Of a stretch of DNA of 14,013 nt, positions 6,568 to 13,487 are shown piece by piece. Made by a program: the position numbers and the translations under genes. How positions within the stretch are numbered: the first letter of the stretch is position 1; every line of letters begins with the position of its first letter. A model generated the notes under the pieces. That model ran no database searches and was not told where the DNA came from. It saw only the letters and a program-made list of their open reading frames with translations. Origin of the DNA: Rhodocyclaceae bacterium (GTDB taxonomy: Bacteria > Pseudomonadota > Gammaproteobacteria > Burkholderiales > Rhodocyclaceae); the NCBI GenBank assembly GCA_017444505.1, contig JAFSWK010000080.1, positions 1-14,013 on the forward strand. The letters run 5' to 3'.

Positions 6568-7721
6568 GCCCCCTGTGCCTTGCGCATCCACAGCCAGAAC
6601 GGCGTCAGCACCTGCCGCCGGTAGAGCATCAGCGCCGCCGCCGCAAACGCCACCGCGTGCGGCAATGTCACCGCCAGCCAGAAACTGATTTTGTCGCGTC
6701 CTACCCAGTTTTGCATGATGCCCATCACGTTGCTATACACCAGATAGACCAGAATCGCCAGGACGAAATTGCTGCCGCGCCCGCTGCGCGGATTCACCCA
6801 GGCCAGCGGAATGGCCAGCAGCGCCAGCAGCAAACAGCTCAGGGGCGCACCGATGCGGCTGGCAAGCTCGCCCAGGTTCCAGCTATCCGGCTTGGCCAGC
6901 AGTTGCGCCGTCGGGATGGTTTTCAGTTTGGACGACGCCTTGACCGGACGCGCACGCGCCAGCCAGACGGTGAAGCGGTCAAACTCCGTCACCCGCAGTT
7001 GCGCGCTGCCCGGCTTGCCTTCGTAGCGCCGCCCCCGTTCCAGCTCGGCATGACGGTTGCCGTTCTCATCACGCCAGGCGCGCCCCGATTCGGCCACCAC
7101 AATATCGGTCTCGCCCTCTTTCGTACTCGCCAGAAACACCCGCCCAAGCTGGCCGCTCTCCACCGCGCCCTGTTCGACGAAAAACACCTGCTGTGCCGAG
7201 CGCGATTCGCGGAACACGCCCGGCGCCAGTTGTGTGGCATCTTCCTGCGCCTGCAACGCCGCCAGTTTCAGCGCGCTGCGATAGTTCGCCCACGGCGACA
7301 GCCACAACGCCGCCACCGCGCACACCACCACAAACGGCAGCGCAAAGCGCAGCAGAGGCCAGACAAAAGCCGACAGCGGCACGCCCGCCGACGCCCAGAC
7401 CACCATTTCCGAATCGCGGTAAGCGCGCGACAGCGCCATCAACACCGACAAAAACACCGCCAGCGTCACCACCACCGGCACCTGCGCCAGCGCCCCGTAG
7501 CCCAGCAGCGAAAACACCGCCTTGGGCGGCATCCGCCCACCGGCGGCCTGCCCCAACAGGCGCACCAGCACCACCGTCATCAAAATCGCCAGCAGCGCCA
7601 CAAACACGGCCAGCGCCGTCTGCGTCAATTCCTGCCGCAAGCCACGGCGGAATACGTGCAGATGGCAGCTTTGCACCGCACTGGCACGCACACGGGAAAC
7701 AACACTTGCTGCAAACGCCAT
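6564..7721 (-). CDS. lptF: LPS export ABC transporter permease LptF
   Basis: Partner permease of LptG in the LptB2FG lipopolysaccharide transporter. It has the LptF pattern: an N-terminal helix in FVALLAILMTVVLVRLLGQAAGG, the coupling segment YRDSEMVVWASAGV, a periplasmic domain with VFFVEQG and VFLASTKEGETDIVVAESG strands, and C-terminal helices including IPLAWVNPRSGRGSN. The start is uncertain. ATG 7721 gives 385 residues, longer than E. coli LptF (366). In-frame GTG codons at 7691 and 7676 give 375 and 370, closer to the family, where the protein usually begins just before the xFRRxLxxEL segment. None has a clear ribosome binding site. The gene is divergent from pepA and coupled by ATGA overlap to lptG. 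Confidence 0.93.
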   Translation of the reverse strand: MAFAASVVSRVRASAVQSCHLHVFRRGLRQELTQTALAVFVALLAILMTVVLVRLLGQAAGGRMPPKAVFSLLGYGALAQVPVVVTLAVFLSVLMALSRAYRDSEMVVWASAGVPLSAFVWPLLRFALPFVVVCAVAALWLSPWANYRSALKLAALQAQEDATQLAPGVFRESRSAQQVFFVEQGAVESGQLGRVFLASTKEGETDIVVAESGRAWRDENGNRHAELERGRRYEGKPGSAQLRVTEFDRFTVWLARARPVKASSKLKTIPTAQLLAKPDSWNLGELASRIGAPLSCLLLALLAIPLAWVNPRSGRGSNFVLAILVYLVYSNVMGIMQNWVGRDKISFWLAVTLPHAVAFAAAALMLYRRQVLTPFWLWMRKAQGA

Positions 7722-7741
7722 TCGCACTGCCCGCCAAACCC

Positions 7742-7764
7742 GCTTTTCGCCCTCTGCGAAAAGC
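7742..7764. promoter_or_regulatory. Perfect 9-bp inverted repeat upstream of lptF
   Basis: GCTTTTCGC (7742-7750) and GCGAAAAGC (7756-7764) form a perfect dyad around a 5-nt centre. It sits 20 bp upstream of the 7721 ATG of lptF and 55 bp upstream of the pepA -35 box. It has no T run on either strand, so it is not a standard terminator. It may be an operator or an mRNA hairpin in the lptF leader; the binding factor is unknown. Confidence 0.5.
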
Positions 7765-7818
7765 ACGGATACAAACAAAAATGGCCGGCCTGTGACCCGC
7801 CTTCCAAACCGTGCGCTT

Positions 7819-7847
7819 TTGACGAAGCCCGCACGGCAAGCCATAAT
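7819..7847 (+). promoter_or_regulatory. Sigma70-type promoter of the pepA operon
   Basis: TTGACG at 7819-7824 and CATAAT at 7842-7847 are separated by 17 bp, the optimal spacing, with five of six matches to consensus in each box. Transcription would begin near 7854, leaving a leader of about 35 nt. AAGGA at 7876-7880 sits 8 nt before the pepA ATG. It probably drives pepA-holC-9933 gene-parE. Confidence 0.8.
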
Positions 7848-7888
7848 CCGGGGTTGTCCATGCCTTTCCCAACCCAAGGATAAAGCTG

Positions 7889-9481
7889 ATGCAATTTACC
7901 ATAAAGGCCGCAGCGCCGGAAAAGCTCGGCGCCGACACCTTCGTGTTTGCCGCCTTCCCGGACCAGAACAAACCCGCCCTGCAAAAAAACCAGCCCGCCG
8001 CCACCTGCGCCATGGATGCGCACCTGGGCGGCAAGCTCTCCGCCCTCATCAAGCGCGGCGCGCTGAAAATGGCCGCTGGCAGCCTGTGTGAACTGCACGG
8101 TTTTGACGAACACAACACCTGCACCCGCATCGTGCTGGTCAGCCTCGGCAAACACGCCGAATTTGGCGAACGCGCCCTGCGCGATGCCCTGCGCGCCAGC
8201 GCCAAGGCGCTGGCCGACAGCGTCGGCAAAACCGCCCTCTACGCGCTCACCGCGCTGGAACTCGACCGCCTGCCCGGTCGCGACGCCGCCTGGCTGATGC
8301 AGCAGGCCGCCTGCGCGCTGGCCAATGCCGCCTACCGCTATGACAACGGCAAGCCCAAGGCCGACAAACCCGACGAACCAGCGAAAGGCATTGCGCGCAT
8401 CACCCTGCTGGCCACGCGCGCCGCGCCCGCGCTGCCGCGCGCCGTCGAACAGGGGCAAGCCATCGCCGAAGGCATGGCGCTCGCCCGTCAGTTGGGCGAC
8501 ATGCCCGCCAACCGCTGCACGCCCACCTATCTTGCCGAACAAGCGCAGGCGCTGGGCAAGGAATTCGGCTTCAAGGTGCAGGTGCTCAAACGCAAGGAAA
8601 TGGAAGAACTCGGCATGGGCGCGTTCCTGTCGGTCGCCCGTGGCTCGCACCAGCCGCCCAAATTCATCATCCTGCACTATCAGGGCGCAAAGGATGCCGG
8701 CCAGAAACCCGTCGTCCTCGTCGGCAAGGGCGTCACCTTCGATTCGGGCGGCATTTCGCTCAAACCCGGCGAAGGCATGGATGAAATGAAGTTTGACATG
8801 TGCGGCGCGGCCAGCGTGCTGGGCACGATACGCGCCGCCGCCCGTCTGTCGCTGCCCATCAACGTGGTCGGCCTGATTCCCGCCAGCGAAAACCTGCCCG
8901 GCGGCAACGCCAGCAAACCCGGCGACGTCGTCACCTCGCTTTCCGGCCAGACCATCGAAATCCTCAACACCGACGCCGAAGGCCGCCTGCTGCTGTGTGA
9001 CGCCCTCACCTACGCCGAACGCTTCCAGCCCGACTACGTCATCGACATCGCCACCCTCACCGGTGCCATCATCATCGCGCTGGGCAAGATTCCCTCCGGC
9101 CTGATGGCCAACGATGACGAACTGGCGCGCACCCTCATCGACTGCGGCCAATATAGCGGCGACCGCGTCTGGCAAATGCCGCTGTGGCCGGAATATCAGG
9201 AAATGCTCAACAGCAATTTTGCCGACATGGCCAACATTGGCGGACGCATGGCCGGCCCCGTCACCGCCGCCAGTTTCCTTGCCCGCTTCACCAAAGCCTA
9301 CCGCTGGGCGCATCTGGATATTGCTGGCACGGCCTGGCTTTCCGGCACCAGCAAAGGTGCCACGGGGCGTCCCGTGCCGCTGCTGGTCGAATTCCTGCTG
9401 CGCCGCGCCGCCGCCCAAAAAACCGCCCGACCCGCCGCGCGCACCGTGCGCAAAACGCCCGCCCGCAAACCCCGCGCATGA
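7889..9481 (+). CDS. pepA: Leucyl (cytosol) aminopeptidase PepA, with a basic C-terminal tail
   Basis: M17-family metallopeptidase that removes N-terminal residues from peptides in the cytoplasm. Some PepA proteins, as in E. coli, also bind DNA in Xer recombination and carAB control. The product is 530 residues. The N-terminal domain covers about 1-170 and the catalytic domain about 180-505. Metal ligands fit the family: Lys280 and Asp285 in VGKGVTFDSGG, Asp303 in MKFDMCGAAS, and Asp362 and Glu364 in the NTDAEGR signature (360-366) with Arg366. Residues 508-530 form an extra tail rich in Lys, Arg, Ala and Pro (KTARPAARTVRKTPARKPRA), not part of the usual catalytic fold. ATG 7889 is supported by AAGGA 8 nt upstream. 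The stop overlaps holC as ATGA. Confidence 0.97.
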   Translation: MQFTIKAAAPEKLGADTFVFAAFPDQNKPALQKNQPAATCAMDAHLGGKLSALIKRGALKMAAGSLCELHGFDEHNTCTRIVLVSLGKHAEFGERALRDALRASAKALADSVGKTALYALTALELDRLPGRDAAWLMQQAACALANAAYRYDNGKPKADKPDEPAKGIARITLLATRAAPALPRAVEQGQAIAEGMALARQLGDMPANRCTPTYLAEQAQALGKEFGFKVQVLKRKEMEELGMGAFLSVARGSHQPPKFIILHYQGAKDAGQKPVVLVGKGVTFDSGGISLKPGEGMDEMKFDMCGAASVLGTIRAAARLSLPINVVGLIPASENLPGGNASKPGDVVTSLSGQTIEILNTDAEGRLLLCDALTYAERFQPDYVIDIATLTGAIIIALGKIPSGLMANDDELARTLIDCGQYSGDRVWQMPLWPEYQEMLNSNFADMANIGGRMAGPVTAASFLARFTKAYRWAHLDIAGTAWLSGTSKGATGRPVPLLVEFLLRRAAAQKTARPAARTVRKTPARKPRA

Positions 9482-9936
9482 CTGACGCCACCGCCCCCAC
9501 CGTCCGCTTTTATTACAACAGCGCGCAGCCGCTGGCGCTGGCCAGCGAACTGCTCGCCAAGCTGCACGCCTCGCGCCCGCAAGGGCGCACGCTGGTGCGC
9601 CTGCCGGACGCGGGCACGCTGGACGCGCTCGACCGCCTGCTGTGGCAGCAGCACGACTTCCTGCCCCATGTGCCGCTGGACGCCGCGCACGCGCCGCAAA
9701 CGCCGATTTGCCTCACTGCCGCGCTCGACCGTCCCGCCCCTGCCGGGTTCGACACCTGCCTGAACCTCGCCCCGCAGCCTGCGCCGCCGCACAATTTCGC
9801 CCAACACCAACTCATCATCGAAATCATCCCCGACCACGAAAACGACCGCATTCCCGCCCGCCACCGCTGGCACGCCTACCGGCAGGCGGGCTGCACCTTG
9901 AAGCCCTTTGACGCCAAAACCAGGAGCGCCTTATGA
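9478..9936 (+). CDS. holC: DNA polymerase III chi subunit
   Basis: A 152-residue chi subunit of the replicative polymerase clamp-loader complex. Chi bridges psi and the clamp loader to single-stranded DNA-binding protein (E. coli 147 residues). The family pattern is visible: VRFYYN near the start (9-14), DALDRLLWQQHDFLPH at about 49-64, TPICLT at 77-82, a central LNLAP region, LIIEIIPDHENDRIPAR at about 112-128, and HRWHAYRQAGCTLKPFD at the end. The position directly after pepA is classic for proteobacteria. ATG 9478 overlaps the pepA stop by ATGA, with no Shine-Dalgarno sequence of its own. The stop overlaps the next gene in the same way. Confidence 0.93.
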   Translation: MTDATAPTVRFYYNSAQPLALASELLAKLHASRPQGRTLVRLPDAGTLDALDRLLWQQHDFLPHVPLDAAHAPQTPICLTAALDRPAPAGFDTCLNLAPQPAPPHNFAQHQLIIEIIPDHENDRIPARHRWHAYRQAGCTLKPFDAKTRSAL

Positions 9937-10667
9937 GCGAGTCTGTCCCGCCTGACGACGACGACCAACTGCACGCCTCGGCCACCCGCCTGATCAACCG
10001 CGCGGACGCCCTGCTCAACCGAGGTGCGAAATCCCTGGCCAGTCAGGACGAAACGCCGCCCCCGCCGCCGCCCGCGCCCAAAAAACGTGCTGCTTCCGCC
10101 GCGAAGAAGCACAGCGCGGCAGCATCCAAACGCACGCCTCCCACCTCCGAGCCGCCCCCCGCGCCCGAAGCGGCACCGGCAGCCCCCACCACGCCGCTGT
10201 TTAACGCCGTGCGCCCCACGATGCACTTTGGCATCGCCTCGCTCACGCTCAACAATTACGTGCCGAACGCGCAGCCCACCCTCTGGCAGGCGCAACTGTC
10301 TTTCGGCGCACCGCAGGCCGCGCCCGCAAACGAAGCGCCGCCCGCCCCGCCGCCCGAGGAAGTGCTGCCGCTTGCAGAAGAAGCGCGCGACCTCCCGCCG
10401 CCTCTGCCCAAGCGTCCCGTCTCCGAACTCGCCCTGGCCGAGCACCTGCTCAGCATTGAAGCAGACCTCACCCGCGCGCTGGAACAATGGCTGGCCAGCG
10501 AACTGCCCGAACTGCTGCAACAGGAATTTGCCGTCTTCGCCGCTGAGCTGCACACCCGCCTGAGCGCGCACGCGCGCGCCACGCTCACCACCGTACTCTC
10601 CGAGAGCATCGCCGAAGGCCTGAGCAAGGCTGCCGCCGAATCCGAAGAAGAACCGCCCACCGAATAA
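9933..10667 (+). CDS. Uncharacterised Pro/Ala-rich protein between holC and parE
   Basis: I do not recognise this 244-residue protein. The start is well supported: AGGAG at 9922-9926, 6-nt spacer, ATG overlapping the holC stop. It has a short acidic N-terminus with a possible helix (about 11-36), then a low-complexity stretch with a run of six Pro (42-47) and a basic Lys/Ala patch (KKRAASAAKKHSAAASKR, 50-67). A more ordered segment MHFGIASLTLNNYVPNAQPT lies at 97-116. A second Pro/Glu-rich linker (127-162) leads to a long predicted helical region (163-233, SELALAEHLLSIEADLTRAL onward), and the end is acidic. No signal peptide or membrane helix is seen. Placement after holC suggests a replication or chromosome-related role, but that is only inference. 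Its GC content is like its neighbours, so it is native. Confidence 0.85.
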   Translation: MSESVPPDDDDQLHASATRLINRADALLNRGAKSLASQDETPPPPPPAPKKRAASAAKKHSAAASKRTPPTSEPPPAPEAAPAAPTTPLFNAVRPTMHFGIASLTLNNYVPNAQPTLWQAQLSFGAPQAAPANEAPPAPPPEEVLPLAEEARDLPPPLPKRPVSELALAEHLLSIEADLTRALEQWLASELPELLQQEFAVFAAELHTRLSAHARATLTTVLSESIAEGLSKAAAESEEEPPTE

Positions 10668-10682
10668 ACCCGCCCCGATTTC

Positions 10683-12671
10683 ATGGCACAAAGCAAGCAA
10701 CCGGCCTACGACGAATCCTCGTTCCGCGTCCTCAAAGGGCTGGAACCCGTGCGCGAACGTCCCGGCATGTACACGCGCACCGACAGCCCCGCCCACATCA
10801 TTCAGGAAGTCATCGACAACGCCGCCGACGAAGCCCTCGCAGGTGCCGCGCGCAGCATTGCCGTCACCCTGCACGCAGACGGCTCAGTCACAGTCGAAGA
10901 CGACGGGCGCGGCATTCCCGTAGGCAACCACCCCGAAGAAGGCGTGCCCGTAGTCGTGCTCGCCTACACCCGCCTGCACGCTGGCGGCAAGTTTGACAAA
11001 CGCACCGACAACAGCGCCTACGCCTTCTCCGGCGGTCTGCACGGCGTCGGCGTCTCCGTCACCAACGCCTTGTCCACCCGCATCGAAGTCGACATCCGGC
11101 GCGACGGCCAGCAACACCGCATCGTATTCACCGACGGCGGCGAACACATCGGCGGGCTGGAAAACCTCGGCCCGTGCGGACGCAAAACCGGCACGCGCGT
11201 GCGCGTCTGGCCCGACGCGCGCTATTTCGACAGCCCCCGCATCCCGCTGGCCGAACTCGAACGCCTGCTGCGCAGCAAGGCCGTACTGCTGCCCGGCGTC
11301 TCCGTCAGTCTCACCACCGAATCATCCGCCGCCGCTCAGCCGCCCGCCGTCAAAACCTGGCAATACCCGGACGGGCTGCGCGGCTACCTCACCGAACTGG
11401 CCGCCGACACCGCCCCGCTCGCCCCCGTCTTCACCGGCGAACGCTACGCCGACGCCGACGACGGCCAATTCGCCCCCGGCGAAGGTGCGGCCTGGGCGCT
11501 GGGCTGGTTTGACGGCAACGTACCCAGCGAATCCTACGTAAACCTGATTCCCACCGTCGCCGGCGGCACGCACGAATCGGGGCTGCGCGCGGGCGTCTTT
11601 GAGGCGCTGAAATCGTTTATCGAACACCACGCCCTGCTGCCGCGCGCCGTCAAACTGCAACAGGAAGACGTCTGCGGCCCGATGAGCTTCATCCTCTCGG
11701 CGCGAATGCTCGACCCGCAGTTTCAAGGTCAGGTCAAGGAAAAACTCAGCTCGCGCGACGCCGTCAAACTCATCAGCGCGCAAGTGCGCGACCCGTTTGA
11801 ACTCTGGCTCAACAACAACGTGGAAGCCGGACGCGCCATTGCCGAACGCGCCATCAAGCAGGCCATGAGCCGCCAGAAAAGCGCCCAGAAAGTCGAAAAG
11901 AAAAAAACCTCGGGTGTCGCCGTACTGCCCGGCAAACTGGCCGACTGCGAATCGGACGACATCGGAGAGAACGAACTCTTCCTCGTCGAAGGCGATTCCG
12001 CTGGCGGCTCCGCAAAAATGGCGCGCAACAAAGAAACCCAAGCCATTTTGCCCTTGCGCGGCAAAGTGCTGAACTCCTGGGAAGTCGACCCCGACCGTCT
12101 CTACGCCAACGCCGAAATTCACGACATCGCCGTCGCCCTCGGCGTCGACGCCCACACCCTGCACGACCCCGTCGACCTCTCCGGCCTGCGCTACGGCAAA
12201 GTCGTCATCATGTCGGATGCCGACGTCGACGGCGCACACATCCAGACCCTGCTGCTCACCCTCTTTTACCGCCACTTCCCGCAGCTCATCGCCCGAGGCC
12301 ACATCTACATCGCCCAGCCCCCGCTGTACCGCGTGGATTTACCCGCCATCGGCAAAAAACGCCCCGCCCGCCGCCTCTACGCGCTGGACGCCGCAGAACT
12401 CGACAGCATCCGCGAACGCGCCCAGCAAGAAGGCATCCACGCCGAGCGCATCGAAGTAGGCCGCTTCAAGGGTCTGGGCGAAATGAACCCCGAACAGTTG
12501 CGCGAAACCACCATGGACCCCGCCACCCGCCGCGTCCTGCCCGTGCGCGTGCGCGCCGACGCCGAAGAAGCCACCCGCAACCTCTTCACCCTGCTCATGG
12601 GCAAATCCGAATCCGCCAACCGCCGCGCCTGGATGGAAGAAAAAGGCAACCGCGTCGAAGCGGACGTATGA
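10683..12671 (+). CDS. parE: DNA topoisomerase IV subunit B (ParE)
   Basis: The ATPase subunit of topoisomerase IV, which decatenates daughter chromosomes with ParC. The product is 662 residues (E. coli ParE 630, GyrB 804), and the GyrB-specific insert is absent. GHKL ATPase motifs: EVIDNAADEA with Glu42 and Asn46, EDDGRGIP at 72-79, GGLHGVG at 117-123, and the QVKEKL switch-lysine loop at 350-355. The Toprim domain has EGDSAGGSA at 436-444 and the metal-binding SDADVDGAH with Asp512, Asp514 and Asp516. GRFKGLGEMN at 593-602 and the type II topoisomerase C-terminal segment close it. The start follows the previous stop by 15 nt with no visible Shine-Dalgarno. In many betaproteobacteria parC follows directly; here defence genes do. 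Confidence 0.96.
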   Translation: MAQSKQPAYDESSFRVLKGLEPVRERPGMYTRTDSPAHIIQEVIDNAADEALAGAARSIAVTLHADGSVTVEDDGRGIPVGNHPEEGVPVVVLAYTRLHAGGKFDKRTDNSAYAFSGGLHGVGVSVTNALSTRIEVDIRRDGQQHRIVFTDGGEHIGGLENLGPCGRKTGTRVRVWPDARYFDSPRIPLAELERLLRSKAVLLPGVSVSLTTESSAAAQPPAVKTWQYPDGLRGYLTELAADTAPLAPVFTGERYADADDGQFAPGEGAAWALGWFDGNVPSESYVNLIPTVAGGTHESGLRAGVFEALKSFIEHHALLPRAVKLQQEDVCGPMSFILSARMLDPQFQGQVKEKLSSRDAVKLISAQVRDPFELWLNNNVEAGRAIAERAIKQAMSRQKSAQKVEKKKTSGVAVLPGKLADCESDDIGENELFLVEGDSAGGSAKMARNKETQAILPLRGKVLNSWEVDPDRLYANAEIHDIAVALGVDAHTLHDPVDLSGLRYGKVVIMSDADVDGAHIQTLLLTLFYRHFPQLIARGHIYIAQPPLYRVDLPAIGKKRPARRLYALDAAELDSIRERAQQEGIHAERIEVGRFKGLGEMNPEQLRETTMDPATRRVLPVRVRADAEEATRNLFTLLMGKSESANRRAWMEEKGNRVEADV

Positions 12672-12705
12672 CGCGCCCAAACAAAATGCTGACCGGAAAA
12701 CAACG

Positions 12706-13119
12706 ATGCACGACGAAACGTTTGACTTGAGTCCGCTTGAAAAAGCCATTGCGCGGCTGCACGAAGGCTTGATTCGTTATCAGAACGACATCAGCGACAC
12801 ACAGATTCGTGATGGTCTGATTCAACGCTTCGAGTTCACCTACGAAATCAGTCACAAGATGCTCAAACGCTATCTCGCCTTGGCATCGCCCAACCCCAGT
12901 CAATACGATGACATGACCTTTCAGGATTTAATCCGCTCCGGCAATGCGCAAGGACTGTTGCTGGGCACATGGCCGGATTGGAGGCGCTATCGCGACATGC
13001 GTTCAAAAACCAGCCACACCTATGATGAAGAGATCGCGCTGGAAGTTGTGGCCGGTATTCCGTCTTTTCTGTCGGAAGCCAATCATCTGTGCAATCAATT
13101 GAAAGCTCGTCTGGCATGA
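12706..13119 (+). CDS. HEPN-family protein, HepT-like toxin / HI0074-type nucleotidyltransferase substrate-binding protein
   Basis: A 137-residue all-helical HEPN protein of the HI0074 family. Such proteins pair with a minimal nucleotidyltransferase. In characterised HepT/MntA pairs (type VII toxin-antitoxin) HepT is an RNase whose RX4HXY motif carries the catalytic residues, and MntA silences it by adding AMP to the Tyr. The full motif is visible here: Arg99, His104 and Tyr106 in RSKTSHTY, followed by DEE. An N-terminal helix (LSPLEKAIARLHEGL) and the FEFTYEISHKMLKRYL helix (42-57) are typical. GC is about 50% in sampled lines against 65-70% in parE. It starts 34 nt after parE, with a weak GGAAAA upstream, and its stop overlaps the partner gene by ATGA. 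Which RNA it would cut is not visible. Confidence 0.9.
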   Translation: MHDETFDLSPLEKAIARLHEGLIRYQNDISDTQIRDGLIQRFEFTYEISHKMLKRYLALASPNPSQYDDMTFQDLIRSGNAQGLLLGTWPDWRRYRDMRSKTSHTYDEEIALEVVAGIPSFLSEANHLCNQLKARLA

Positions 13120-13487
13120 CCTCAAAAATACCGCAGATCGACATTCGTCCAGATCACTGGGGCATTGTGCACGACATTTTGCAAAAACATGTACCGCAGC
13201 TTGAGGTATGGGCGTTTGGTTCTCGTGCCAAATGGCAAGCCAAGGAATTTTCTGACCTGGATCTGGCCATTATCAGCGACACACCGCTGTCGCTGGATGT
13301 TAGAGCCAGCCTCAATGAAGCCTTTTCCGAATCCGATCTGCCCTGGAAAGTGGATGTAGTGGACTGGGCAACGACCAGCGATTCATTCAGAAAAATCATT
13401 GCGCAGAAGAAAATTGTGGTGCAACAAGCCGCACGCCTTGACGCCGCCATAGACGCCAACCTGCAGGAGCCTGGCTATGGCGGGTGA
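13116..13487 (+). CDS. Minimal nucleotidyltransferase, MntA-like antitoxin
   Basis: A 123-residue minimal nucleotidyltransferase of the polymerase beta superfamily, the expected partner of the preceding HEPN protein. The catalytic signature GSx10DxD is intact: Gly35-Ser36 (VWAFGSRAKW) and Asp47, Asp49 (SDLDLAI). The third acidic residue is probably Asp80 in the WKVDVVDW strand. By analogy with HepT/MntA it would transfer AMP from ATP to the HEPN Tyr and neutralise it. ATG 13116 overlaps the toxin stop as ATGA; an in-frame GTG at 13089 would lie inside the HEPN gene and is less likely. Its 3' end carries AGGAG and overlaps the next gene (hsdM) by 11 nt, so all three genes read as one unit. GC is low, like its partner. 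Confidence 0.9.
   Translation: MTSKIPQIDIRPDHWGIVHDILQKHVPQLEVWAFGSRAKWQAKEFSDLDLAIISDTPLSLDVRASLNEAFSESDLPWKVDVVDWATTSDSFRKIIAQKKIVVQQAARLDAAIDANLQEPGYGG
13465..13469 (+). promoter_or_regulatory. Ribosome binding site that decides the hsdM start
   Basis: AGGAG lies 7 nt before ATG 13477 and inside the MntA-like reading frame. The conventional HsdM start at 13582 has only AGAGG at an 11-nt distance. The better-placed site favours the upstream start, and so a 35-residue N-terminal extension of HsdM. Confidence 0.65.

Noticed and set aside
7766..7796. Possible minus-strand promoter for lptF (GTCACA and TGTATC with 17 bp between)
   Set aside because: Both boxes are poor matches and there is no further support, so I did not annotate it.
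7625..9418. Open frame of 597 codons antisense to pepA
   Set aside because: pepA has all catalytic motifs, a promoter and a ribosome binding site. The antisense frame is a codon-bias shadow without recognisable domains.
12651..12675. CGCGTC/GACGCG inverted repeat at the end of parE as a terminator
   Set aside because: Only a 6-bp stem with a 13-nt loop and no T run; such short GC repeats are expected by chance in this sequence.
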